From positions 1-13,543 of the forward strand of contig JAVJUS010000077.1 in NCBI GenBank assembly GCA_040220455.1: a stretch of DNA of 13,543 nucleotides, given 5' to 3'. The stretch comes from JAVJUS01 sp040220455 (GTDB lineage Bacteria; Pseudomonadota; Alphaproteobacteria; DSM-16000; Inquilinaceae). This document shows, piece by piece, positions 1 through 6,207 of the stretch. Below the pieces are notes generated by a model. It had not been told where the DNA came from. It searched no databases and saw only the letters and a list, made by a program, of their open reading frames with translations. The number at the start of each line of letters is the position of its first letter. The stretch's first letter is position 1. The translations under genes were made by a program, and so were the position numbers.

Positions 1-463
1 CCGGCCTGCCGTCCGGAAGCGCCGCGTCCACCGGCCCGTCCGCCGGGGCCGGCGCCGGACGGAAGGCGCGCACCGGCGCCGGCGGGGCGAGCGCGGCGGG
101 CACGCTCATCGCCATGCGCAGGACCGCACCCGGCGGGCTCATGACATAGCGCGCCACCCAGTCGACGAAGCGGCGCGAGACCTCGGGCAGCGGCGGCGCG
201 TCGAGCACGGCACCGACATCCTTGAGGCGGTCCGCCTCGACGCCGGTGCCGTCCGCCCCGCCGTCCTTCGCCGTCTCGCCGGGCGGATCCCAGACGACGC
301 CGATCACCGCGCGGCTGCCCAGCGGCACCTCGACGAAGGTGCCGGGCGGCGCGTCCAGACCCGCCGGTAGCCGGTAGTCGTAGGCGCCGCAGAGCGGGAG
401 CGGCAGCATCACGCGCACGCGCGAGACGTGTGATTCCGCGAATGGGTCGTGGCTTACGCTCAT
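1..463 (-). CDS. priA: Primosomal protein N' (PriA), N-terminal part, truncated by window edge
   Basis: PriA is the superfamily 2 helicase that recognises stalled or recombined replication forks and reloads the replisome. Only the first 154 codons are visible, starting at ATG 463-461 on the minus strand. The translation begins MSVSHDPFAESHVSRV and continues VMLPLPLCGAYDYRLPAG, then VEVPLGSRAVIGVVWD and VDWVARYVMSPPGAVLRMAM. These are the hallmarks of the PriA 3'-end-binding domain: a PLPL...YDY strand, the VPLG.R...GVVW segment, and a W.A.Y...PPG.VLR.A helix. The helicase motifs and zinc-binding cysteines lie outside the window. The gene diverges from fsa across about 180 bp. The ATG has no strong Shine-Dalgarno sequence, so the start is probable rather than certain. 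Confidence 0.88.
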   Translation of the reverse strand, partial: MSVSHDPFAESHVSRVRVMLPLPLCGAYDYRLPAGLDAPPGTFVEVPLGSRAVIGVVWDPPGETAKDGGADGTGVEADRLKDVGAVLDAPPLPEVSRRFVDWVARYVMSPPGAVLRMAMSVPAALAPPAPVRAFRPAPAPADGPVDAALPDGRP

Positions 464-481
464 GGCGATGGGCTACACTGG

Positions 482-493
482 GTCACGAGTGAC
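482..493. promoter_or_regulatory. Short inverted repeat between divergent priA and fsa
   Basis: GTCAC-GA-GTGAC is a 5-bp perfect inverted repeat with a 2-bp centre, lying 19 bp upstream of the priA start codon in the shared divergent region. Just left of it, TACACT at 474-479 resembles a -10 box for rightward transcription, but no good -35 box is visible. The repeat could be a small operator. It could also be chance, since short repeats are common in GC-rich DNA. Confidence 0.2.
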
Positions 494-550
494 GGGTCCG
501 GACGCGCGACCCCGACCGAACGAGAAACGACGCCCGGGACGACGACGAGA

Positions 551-572
551 CGGGCCGGCCGACACCGGCCCG
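551..572 (+). other. GC-rich hairpin in fsa leader (first)
   Basis: CGGGCCGG (551-558) and CCGGCCCG (565-572) form a perfect 8-bp stem with a 6-nt loop. It lies about 75-95 nt upstream of the fsa start codon. No U tract follows, so it is not an intrinsic terminator. Its function is unknown; it may affect leader stability or be fortuitous in high-GC DNA. Confidence 0.35.
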
Positions 573-598
573 ACGGACCACCGCCACGCAGAGCTCTC

Positions 599-625
599 GC
601 CCGCCTCCCCGACCGGAGGGCGGGC
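599..625 (+). other. GC-rich hairpin just upstream of fsa ribosome binding site (second)
   Basis: The arms are 599-608 (GCCCGCCTCC) and 615-625 (GGAGGGCGGGC). They pair over 10 bp with a single bulged G and a 6-nt loop. The structure ends 19 nt before the fsa ATG and 9 nt before its GGGGGA ribosome binding site. No T run follows. It could modulate translation or mRNA stability, but no ligand-binding architecture is recognisable. Confidence 0.4.
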
Positions 626-644
626 GCCGCCAACGGGGGATAGC

Positions 645-1337
645 ATGAAGTTCTTCATCGATACCGCCGATCTCGACGAGATCCGCGACTTGGCCGCGAG
701 CGGGCTGCTCGACGGCGTGACGACGAACCCGTCGCTGGTGGCCAAGACCGGCAAGTCCTTCCTCGACCTCATCGCGGAGATCTGCTCCGTTGTCGACGGG
801 CCGGTGAGCGCCGAGGTCACCGCGACCGACCACGAGACCATGCTGGCCGAAGGCCGCCGGCTCGCCAAGATCGCCGACAACGTGGCGGTCAAGGTGCCGC
901 TGACGCCCGACGGGCTCAAGACCTGCAAGGCGCTCCGGGCCGAGGGCACGATGGTCAACGTCACCCTGTGCTTCTCCGCCGCCCAGGCGCTGCTCGCGGC
1001 CAAGGCCGGGGCGACCTTCGTCAGCCCGTTCGTCGGCCGGCTCGACGATATCGGCGAGGACGGCATGGGCCTGATTCGCGACATCGTCGACATCTACGAC
1101 GCCTATCCGGATGTGGAGACCGAGGTGCTGGTCGCCTCGGTGCGCGGGCCCGCCCATGTGATCGAGGCCGCCAAGATGGGCGCCCATGTCGCGACCCTGC
1201 CGCCGGCGGTGCTCCGCAACCTCTTCAATCACCCCCTGACCGACAAGGGGCTTGCGGCGTTCCTCGAAGACTGGAAGAAGACGGGGCAGACGATTCTCGA
1301 CGCCAGCGAGATCGAGCCCCTGCGGCGGCCGGCCTGA
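645..1337 (+). CDS. fsa: Fructose-6-phosphate aldolase / transaldolase-like protein (TalC/FSA family)
   Basis: This 230-residue TIM-barrel class I aldolase belongs to the small transaldolase subfamily (FSA/TalC), which transfers or cleaves dihydroxyacetone units of sugar phosphates in the cytoplasm. The start MKFFIDTADLDEI is typical of the family. The TTNPS motif lies at 26-30, the Schiff-base lysine is expected at K83 in NVAVKVPLT, and GATFVSPFVGRLDD marks the phosphate-site strand region. The length fits the short subfamily rather than the roughly 320-residue classical transaldolases. ATG 645 is chosen because GGGGGA precedes it by 4 nt and the protein aligns from this Met. The frame is open upstream to 462, but that extension is Arg/Pro-rich and not family-like. 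Whether the activity is transaldolase or F6P aldolase cannot be read from sequence. It is probably co-transcribed with the DUF484 gene 79 bp downstream. Confidence 0.9.
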   Translation: MKFFIDTADLDEIRDLAASGLLDGVTTNPSLVAKTGKSFLDLIAEICSVVDGPVSAEVTATDHETMLAEGRRLAKIADNVAVKVPLTPDGLKTCKALRAEGTMVNVTLCFSAAQALLAAKAGATFVSPFVGRLDDIGEDGMGLIRDIVDIYDAYPDVETEVLVASVRGPAHVIEAAKMGAHVATLPPAVLRNLFNHPLTDKGLAAFLEDWKKTGQTILDASEIEPLRRPA

Positions 1338-1416
1338 CCGGTCGCCTCGATCCCGGCGGCCGGCGGCGTGAACGGCGCGCGGCCGCGGGGATCCGGATGA
1401 CGCGAGGCGAGGTGAC

Positions 1417-2133
1417 ATGCCCCAGGACCCACGGGCGAGCGAGACGGTCGAGTCCGCCGAGGTGAGCGAATCGGACGTGGCGGCCTTCCTGGCCCGCGAG
1501 CCCGATTTCTTCGCGCGACATCCGGACCTGCTCGACCGGCTGGTCCTGCCGGCCGAGCGCGCCTCGCCGGACGTCGTCGACCTGCGCTCCTATCTGGTGG
1601 CGCGCCAGCGCGGCGAGATCGACAAGCTCAAGCGCCAGCAGCGCGCCATCGTCAGCGCCTCGCGCGCCAACATGAACACCCAGCAGCGCGTCCACGCGGC
1701 GATCCTGTTCCTGCTCGACGCGGAGAGCTTCGAGCACCTGATCCAGGCGATCACCACGGATCTCGCGGTGCTGTTGGACCTGGACGTCGCCCAGCTCCTG
1801 ATCGAGGCGGACGAGGACGGCCCGATCCAGCAGTTGCGCACCGGCGTGCGCATCCTGCCGCCCGGCGACGTCGACGCGCGGCTTCAGGGCCAGGACGCCA
1901 TGCTCGCCGGCGCGATCACCGGCGACGAGGCGATCTTCGGCGAGGGCGCCGGCCTGGTGCGCAGCCAGGCGCTGATCCGCCTGACCGTCTCCCCCGGAAC
2001 CCCGCCGGCCCTGCTGGCGCTCGGCAGCCGCGACCCGGAGATGTTCGAGAGCGGCATGCGCACCGAGCTCATGGGCTTCCTCGCCCGCGTGCTGGAGCGC
2101 TGCATCCGAGACTGGCTGGACCTGCCGGGGTAG
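1417..2133 (+). CDS. DUF484 family protein
   Basis: This 238-residue soluble protein has the DUF484 layout. An N-terminal segment (about 15-45) reads VAAFLAREPDFFARHPDLLD. A basic, coiled-coil-like helix at about 60-85 (LVARQRGEIDKLKRQQRAI) follows, and then a GAF-like domain to the end, ending in LERCIRDWLDLP. DUF484 genes commonly sit beside the recombinase gene xerC in proteobacteria, but their molecular role is not established. No xerC follows here; instead the gene converges with a lipoprotein gene. ATG 1417 is preceded by GAGGCGAGGTGAC, which contains a usable GAGG. Together with fsa it likely forms one rightward unit. A GC-rich palindrome overlaps its TAG stop. Confidence 0.85.
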   Translation: MPQDPRASETVESAEVSESDVAAFLAREPDFFARHPDLLDRLVLPAERASPDVVDLRSYLVARQRGEIDKLKRQQRAIVSASRANMNTQQRVHAAILFLLDAESFEHLIQAITTDLAVLLDLDVAQLLIEADEDGPIQQLRTGVRILPPGDVDARLQGQDAMLAGAITGDEAIFGEGAGLVRSQALIRLTVSPGTPPALLALGSRDPEMFESGMRTELMGFLARVLERCIRDWLDLPG

Positions 2134-2147
2134 GGGCGGCCCGCCCC
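2133..2147 (+). other. GC palindrome at the DUF484 stop codon
   Basis: GGGGCGG-C-CCGCCCC is a near-perfect palindrome that begins inside the TAG stop. It can fold as a 6-bp, 3-nt-loop hairpin. No T run follows in the plus direction, so it is at best a weak or Rho-associated 3'-end structure. Confidence 0.35.
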
Positions 2148-2171
2148 GGATCTCGGGATCGTGAGGCCGCG

Positions 2172-2201
2172 GTAGGTCGGGTCGAGCGGCGCATGACCCG
2201 A
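2172..2201 (+). repeat. REP-like element 1 (GTAG head, palindromic stem)
   Basis: GTAG at 2172-2175 is followed directly by TCGGGT (2177-2182) pairing with ACCCGA (2196-2201), with an inner GAGCG segment. The tetranucleotide GTAG head followed by an imperfect palindrome is the hallmark of REP elements mobilised by REP-associated tyrosine transposases (RAYTs). Two further copies lie within 120 bp, in the gap between two convergent genes, which is a typical REP location. Confidence 0.7.
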
Positions 2202-2236
2202 AATGCCGCCGCCTTTTCCCGGCGGTCGGCGCCGAT

Positions 2237-2269
2237 GTCGGCTTTCGGCTCCGCCTCTAGCCGACCTAC
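2237..2269 (-). repeat. REP-like element 2, inverted copy
   Basis: On the minus strand, GTAG (2269-2266) is followed by GTCGGC (2265-2260), an inner AGAGGCGGAGCCGAAA segment, and GCCGAC (2242-2237). It is the same design as elements 1 and 3 but in opposite orientation. The stem changed from GTCGGG/CCCGAC to GTCGGC/GCCGAC, a compensatory change that keeps the hairpin. Elements 1 and 2 together form a head-to-tail-inverted pair of the kind seen in REP doublets. Confidence 0.7.
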
Positions 2270-2289
2270 GACGGATGCCTGGGGTCGCG

Positions 2290-2320
2290 GTAGGTCGGGC
2301 AGAGCGAAGCGAAACCCGAC
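2290..2320 (+). repeat. REP-like element 3
   Basis: GTAG at 2290-2293 is followed by GTCGGG (2294-2299), inner AGAGCGAAGCGAAA, and CCCGAC (2315-2320). It is the cleanest copy, with a perfect 6-bp outer stem and a nested GAGCGAAGC core. It ends 14 bp before the stop codon of the convergent lipoprotein gene. No RAYT gene is present in the window. Confidence 0.72.
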
Positions 2321-2333
2321 GAACGCCCTCCCC

Positions 2334-2999
2334 TCAGTTCCGCACCAGCCGCGCCAGATTGCTCCGCAGGTTCGCTTCCAACTGGGCGTCCAGGTCGCGG
2401 ACGGTCTTGTCCGTCAGGTCGAACAGCGCCTGTTCGCGCTCGGCGACGGTGGCGTTCTCGGCCACGGTGGTCGAGCGCTCGGCGACCGAGCGGACATAGC
2501 CGTCGACGCCGGTGTCCGGGTTGGCGGCGTCGATGCGCACGGCCAGGCGCATGCGGTAGCGCTGGGCCTGGTCGATGGTGAAGACGCCCTTCAGGCCCGA
2601 GGTGCGGGCCAGCGCCTCCTCGATCAGGCTCGCCTCCTGGATCGTCACCGTGGCGCGGCCGACGGCGGCGACGGGCTCCAGGCGCTGGTCGGCCCAGCGG
2701 GCGATGATGTCCGACGGGCTTTCCGGCAGCACCCCTTCGGCGTTGCTCGGGTCGGTCGAGGGCCGGTACTGCCGGTCGACCGCGACCTCGGCCACGTCGA
2801 GGGCGATGACCGGCCGGTTCTCGAAGCCGATCGACGGGAACTCGCCCGAGGGCGGCGCGGCGCAGGCGGCCAGCACGCCGGCCAGCAGGCCCGTGGCGGC
2901 GAGGCGGGCGGCAGCGCCGATCACGGCCCGACGGCGCCGGCGCGCGCCGTCGAGCCCGCGGGCGAGCGCCTCACTGGGGATGAAGTCGGTCCAGGTCAT
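2334..2999 (-). CDS. Predicted lipoprotein of unknown function downstream of hslO
   Basis: This 221-residue protein begins MTWTDFIPSEALARGL, then has an RRRRR run (20-24), a hydrophobic stretch and the lipobox LAAC with the acylated cysteine at residue 46. A lipid-anchored envelope protein is therefore predicted. The arginine cluster before the hydrophobic region leaves Tat export possible. The mature part is hydrophilic, with VAEVAVDRQYRPS and a C-terminal helical region rich in A, E and R (about 170-221), and no enzyme motif. I do not recognise a named family. The ATG at 2999 overlaps hslO by 29 bp. A GTG at 2924 would avoid the overlap but would delete the positive n-region, so the longer start is preferred. 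It is probably the last gene of the argD-argF-hslO operon. Confidence 0.75.
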   Translation of the reverse strand: MTWTDFIPSEALARGLDGARRRRRAVIGAAARLAATGLLAGVLAACAAPPSGEFPSIGFENRPVIALDVAEVAVDRQYRPSTDPSNAEGVLPESPSDIIARWADQRLEPVAAVGRATVTIQEASLIEEALARTSGLKGVFTIDQAQRYRMRLAVRIDAANPDTGVDGYVRSVAERSTTVAENATVAEREQALFDLTDKTVRDLDAQLEANLRSNLARLVRN

Positions 3000-3921
3000 C
3001 GTCGTCGAAATAGTAGGTGGTGTTGCAGAATTCGCAGGTCATCTCGACATTGCCGTCGATCTTGTACTCCTCGAGGTCGGAGCGCGGAATGGTCGAGAGC
3101 ACCTGCGCCACGCGCTCGCGCGAGCAGCGGCAGCCGCTGCGCAGGGTGGTCGGCGGGAAGACACGCACCCCGTCCTCGTGGAACAGGCGGTAGAGCAGGC
3201 CGTTGGGCACCAGCCGCGGGTCGCTCAGCTCCGCCTCGGTCGCGCTGTCCATCAGGATCATGGTGCGCCGCCAGTCGTCCTCCCGGTCCGAGGCGGCGGG
3301 TCGCTTCTCCGGGTCGGGCAGGCGCTGGACCATCAGACCGCCGGCGCGCCAGCCGGCCTCGCGCCGGTCGACATGGAGCTTCAGGCCGACATCGATCTGC
3401 TCGGACTGGCGGAAATAGTGCTGCACGCACTCGGTCAGGGAATCGCCCTCCAGCTCGACGATGCCCTGGTACATGTCCTTCGCGCCCTTCTGGTCGACGG
3501 TGAAGGCGAGATAGCCGTTGCCCAGCAGGGCCGGCACCTCCTCGCCTTCCGGGACCCGGCTCTCGTCGAGCTCGGCCAGCTTGTCCTCGTCGACCTTGGC
3601 ATAGCCGCGCACGTCGCCGTCCGAGGTGACGTCGGCGACCATCAGCGGCACGGCGGCGTCGCCCTTGGTCTGCAGGGTGAAGACGCCCTCGTATTTGAGG
3701 CCGCTCGCCATCACGGTGGCCAGCGTGATCGTCTGGCCCAGCAGCCGGGCGACCGGGTCGGGATAGGCGTGGCGGCCGAGAATGGTGTCCAGCATCGGGC
3801 CCAGGCGCACCATGCGCCCGCGCAGCAGCGAGGCCTCGATCTGGAAGGGCTGGACGACGTCGTCGGTCGGTCCGCCGACGCCTTCCGGAGTCGCGGTCGG
3901 GGTCACGCCGTCAGACACCAC
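2971..3921 (-). CDS. hslO: 33 kDa redox-regulated chaperone Hsp33
   Basis: Hsp33 is a cytoplasmic holdase chaperone switched on by oxidation. In the reduced form, four cysteines hold zinc; oxidants break that site and expose the substrate-binding surface. The translation (316 residues) shows the N-terminal core, with LGQTITLATVMASGLKYEG at 61-79 and LTECVQHYF at 162-170. The C-terminal switch has C264-x-C266 (GCRCS) and C296-x-x-C299 (CEFC), so the metal site is intact. The first codon is GTG 3921, supported by AAGGGG 8 nt upstream. A GTG at 3906, overlapping the argF stop as GTGA, would give a protein five residues shorter and is a reasonable alternative. Either way the gene overlaps argF, implying coupled expression with arginine synthesis genes, an arrangement I recall from other alphaproteobacteria. 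Confidence 0.93.
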   Translation of the reverse strand: MVSDGVTPTATPEGVGGPTDDVVQPFQIEASLLRGRMVRLGPMLDTILGRHAYPDPVARLLGQTITLATVMASGLKYEGVFTLQTKGDAAVPLMVADVTSDGDVRGYAKVDEDKLAELDESRVPEGEEVPALLGNGYLAFTVDQKGAKDMYQGIVELEGDSLTECVQHYFRQSEQIDVGLKLHVDRREAGWRAGGLMVQRLPDPEKRPAASDREDDWRRTMILMDSATEAELSDPRLVPNGLLYRLFHEDGVRVFPPTTLRSGCRCSRERVAQVLSTIPRSDLEEYKIDGNVEMTCEFCNTTYYFDDDDLDRLHPQ

Positions 3922-4820
3922 AGGAGAATCCCCTTCTGCGCGTGCAGCCGGTTCTCGGCCTCGTCCCAGACGACCGAGCGCGGCCCGTCGATGACCGCGC
4001 CCGTGACCTCCTCCTCCCGGTGGGCCGGCAGGCAGTGCATGAACACGGCGTCGGGCTTGGCGAGCGCCATCAGGCGCTCGTCGACCCGATATGGGGCCAG
4101 CAGATTGTGGCGGGAAGGGGCGTCCTTGTCCCCCATGGAGACCCAGGTATCCGTCACCACGCAGTCGGCGTCGCGGACCGTCGTCGCCGCGTCCTCGCCG
4201 ACCGTGACGGTGGCGCCGCGCGAATGGGCCCAGTCGAGCACGTCGCGCGGCGGCTGCAGCGGCTCCGGGCAGGCCAGGTGCAACTCGAAGCCGAACTGCG
4301 CGGCGGCGCGGATCCAGCTCCGCGCCACGTTGTTGCCGTCGCCCGACCAGGCGACCTTGGCTCCGGCGATCGGGCCCTTCTTCTCCTCGTAGGTCATGAC
4401 GTCGGCCATGAGCTGGCAGGGATGGCTGGAGTCGGTCAGCCCGTTGATCACGGGCACGCTCGCGGCCTCGGCCATCTCGACCAGCCGGTCCTCCGCCGAG
4501 GTGCGGATCATGATCGCGTCGACATAGCGCGAGAGCACCCGCGCGGTGTCGGCGATCGTCTCCCCCCGGCCGAGCTGGATCTCCGCCCCGGTCAGCGTGA
4601 CCACCTCGCCGCCGAGCTGGCGCATCCCGACCTCGAAGCTGACGCGGGTGCGCGTCGACGGCTTCTCGAAGATCAGCGCCAGCGTGCGCCCGGCGAGCGG
4701 CCGGTCGGCCAGGCCGCGCGGATCGTCGCGCTTGATCCGCGCGGCGGTGTCGAGGATGCCGCGCAGGGCCTCGGGCGACAGGTGGTGGAGATCGAGGAAG
4801 TGCCGCGCCTCACTTGGCAT
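3903..4820 (-). CDS. argF: Ornithine carbamoyltransferase
   Basis: It catalyses carbamoyl phosphate + L-ornithine to L-citrulline in arginine biosynthesis, in the cytoplasm, normally as a trimer. The 305-residue protein carries the carbamoyl-phosphate loop STRTR (55-59) in FEKPSTRTRVSFE, HPCQ (133-136), the ornithine-loop region DTWVSMG (224-230) and the catalytic HCLP (262-265), so all the key motifs are present. ATG 4820 is chosen over an upstream in-frame TTG at 4826 because GAGG lies 6 nt before it and it starts MPSEARHFLDL, as expected. It overlaps the argD stop by 11 bp, so the two are almost certainly translationally coupled. The anabolic assignment rests on its pairing with argD; a catabolic role is unlikely. 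Confidence 0.95.
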   Translation of the reverse strand: MPSEARHFLDLHHLSPEALRGILDTAARIKRDDPRGLADRPLAGRTLALIFEKPSTRTRVSFEVGMRQLGGEVVTLTGAEIQLGRGETIADTARVLSRYVDAIMIRTSAEDRLVEMAEAASVPVINGLTDSSHPCQLMADVMTYEEKKGPIAGAKVAWSGDGNNVARSWIRAAAQFGFELHLACPEPLQPPRDVLDWAHSRGATVTVGEDAATTVRDADCVVTDTWVSMGDKDAPSRHNLLAPYRVDERLMALAKPDAVFMHCLPAHREEEVTGAVIDGPRSVVWDEAENRLHAQKGILLWCLTA

Positions 4821-5994
4821 GCGCAACCTCGTGGACCCGGCAGACGGCCTCGAGGCAGCGCAGCGCCTCGGCGATCTCCGCCTCGCCGATGGTCAGCGGC
4901 GGCAGCAGGCGGACGACGTTCTCCCCGGCCGGCGCCGTGACCAGCCCCTCGGCGCGCAGCTTGTCGATCACCTCGCCGGCCGGCGGGACGACCTTCAGGC
5001 CCAGCACCAGCCCGGCGCCGCGCACCTGCTCGATCACCGAAGGGTAGCGCGCGGCGAGGCCGTCGAGGCCGGCGCGCAGGCCCTCGCCGGCGCGCTGCAC
5101 GTCCTCGAGGAAGCCCGGCTCCAGGATCACGTCGAGCACGGCGTTGCCCACGGCCATGGCCAGCGGGTTGCCGCCGAAGGTCGTGCCGTGGCTGCCCGCG
5201 GTCATGCCGACGGCGGCCTTCTCCGTCGCCAGGAAGGCGCCCATCGGAAAGCCCGAGCCGATGCCCTTGGCCACGCACATGACATCGGGCGTGATACCGG
5301 CCCATTCATGGGCGAAGAACCGGCCCGTCCGGCCGTAGCCGCACTGGATCTCGTCGAGATAGAGCAGCAGCCCGAACTCGTCGCAGATCTCCCGGAGCGC
5401 GCGCAGATAGTCGAGATCGTGGGTCCGGATGCCGCCCTCGCCCTGGATCGGCTCGACATGGATGGCCGCGGTCTCGTCGGTGATCGCGGCGCGCAGCTCG
5501 TTCAGGTTGCCGAAGGCGACCTGGTCGAAGCCGTCGACCATGGGCCCGAAGCCCTTGACCAGCTTCTCCGTCTTTGCCGCGGCGATGCCGGCCAGGGTGC
5601 GCCCGTGGAAGGCGCCGGTCACGGTGATGATCCGCCAGCGCCCGGGCTGGCCGATCTCGTGGAAATGCTTGCGGATCAGCTTGACGCCGCCCTCCCAGGC
5701 CTCCGCCCCGGAATTGGCGAAGAAGACCGTGTCGGCGAAGGTCGCGGCGACCAGCCGCTCGGCCAGGCGCTCCTGTCCCGGGATGCGGAACAGGTTGGAG
5801 GTGTGCCAGAGCTTGCGGGCCTGCTCCGTCAGCGCGGCGACCAGATGGGGGTGGGCGTGGCCGAGCGAGCACACGGCGATCCCCGAGGCGAAGTCGAGAT
5901 AGCGTCGCCCCTCGGTGTCGAAGAGCCACGCCCCCTCGCCCCGCTCGAAAGCCACATCGGCCCGCGCATAGGTCGGCATCACCGCCGGGATCAT
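4810..5994 (-). CDS. argD: Acetylornithine aminotransferase
   Basis: This is a PLP-dependent class III aminotransferase converting N-acetylglutamate semialdehyde to N-acetylornithine in arginine biosynthesis; the family often also acts in lysine synthesis. The 394-residue protein shows FASGIAVCSLGH (35-46), NSGAEA (94-99), AFHGRTLA (128-135), EPIQGEGG (181-188), the cofactor-binding LDEIQCGYGRTG (213-224) and the Schiff-base lysine K243 in VAKGIGSGFP. Residue W100 follows NSGAEA where many ArgDs have a small or polar residue; this is a minor oddity. The frame is open to 6135, but MIPAVMPTYARADVAFE from ATG 5994 is the family-like N-terminus and GGAGG lies 9 nt upstream. It is the first gene of the leftward arginine operon. 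Confidence 0.95.
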   Translation of the reverse strand: MIPAVMPTYARADVAFERGEGAWLFDTEGRRYLDFASGIAVCSLGHAHPHLVAALTEQARKLWHTSNLFRIPGQERLAERLVAATFADTVFFANSGAEAWEGGVKLIRKHFHEIGQPGRWRIITVTGAFHGRTLAGIAAAKTEKLVKGFGPMVDGFDQVAFGNLNELRAAITDETAAIHVEPIQGEGGIRTHDLDYLRALREICDEFGLLLYLDEIQCGYGRTGRFFAHEWAGITPDVMCVAKGIGSGFPMGAFLATEKAAVGMTAGSHGTTFGGNPLAMAVGNAVLDVILEPGFLEDVQRAGEGLRAGLDGLAARYPSVIEQVRGAGLVLGLKVVPPAGEVIDKLRAEGLVTAPAGENVVRLLPPLTIGEAEIAEALRCLEAVCRVHEVAHAK

Positions 5995-6018
5995 GGCTCC
6001 GTACCTCCGGTCGTGCGT

Positions 6019-6031
6019 GGTTCCCGGAACC
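6019..6031. promoter_or_regulatory. Short perfect inverted repeat in argD leader
   Basis: GGTTCC-C-GGAACC is a 13-bp inverted repeat with a single central base, located 25 bp upstream of the argD ATG and just above its ribosome binding site. It could be an operator or a small RNA stem near the translation start. No matching regulator is known from the window. Confidence 0.3.
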
Positions 6032-6055
6032 CCGCCGCGCCGCGCCGGAGCCCCG

Positions 6056-6087
6056 AAAAAACAGCGGCGCGGGGGTCTCCGCGCCGC
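6056..6087 (-). terminator. Intrinsic terminator / candidate attenuator in the argD leader
   Basis: Read on the minus strand, a 9-bp all-GC stem (GCGGCGCGG, 6087-6079, with CCGCGCCGC, 6072-6064) and a 6-nt loop are followed by TG and six Ts (6061-6056). It lies between the argD promoter and the argD start codon, so transcripts from that promoter must read through it. It could instead mainly stop transcription coming from the DUF2165 gene, whose stop is 120 bp upstream. A second copy of the 5'-arm sequence occurs downstream (plus coordinates 6035-6043) and could pair with the 3' arm after read-through. Confidence 0.8.
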
Positions 6088-6106
6088 GGCTTCAAGTCCG
6101 GATCGG

Positions 6107-6135
6107 ATCAAACGCGCGCCCGCCGGCGATGTCAA
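6107..6135 (-). promoter_or_regulatory. Sigma70-like promoter of the argD-argF-hslO operon
   Basis: On the minus strand, a perfect TTGACA -35 (6135-6130) and TTTGAT -10 (6112-6107; 4 of 6 match TATAAT) are separated by exactly 17 bp. The predicted start is near 6099, giving a leader of about 105 nt before argD. This is the best promoter match in the window. Confidence 0.7.
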
Positions 6136-6207
6136 CGGTGGGCGGGTCAGCGGGAGGTCGCGGGCGCGTCGAGATCGTTCCCGCGTTCCCGCTGACCCTG
6201 ACGGCGC

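Noticed and set aside
462..644. In-frame upstream extension of fsa giving a 291-residue protein
   Set aside because: The extra 61 residues are Arg/Pro-rich and unlike the family; ATG 645 has a good ribosome binding site and the canonical MKFFIDTA start.
2575..4392. 605-codon open frame on the plus strand opposite hslO and argF
   Set aside because: Long antisense frames are expected in very GC-rich DNA. The minus strand holds hslO and argF with intact motifs, and this frame has no recognisable domain.
5964..5979. TAGGTCGG sequence inside argD resembling the REP head
   Set aside because: It lacks the G of the GTAG head and the downstream stem, and it encodes the conserved MPTYAR segment, so it is coincidental.
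4546..6195. 549-codon open frame on the plus strand opposite argD
   Set aside because: Shadow of argD: the residue composition is dominated by R, G, A, D and Q, and no family motif is seen.
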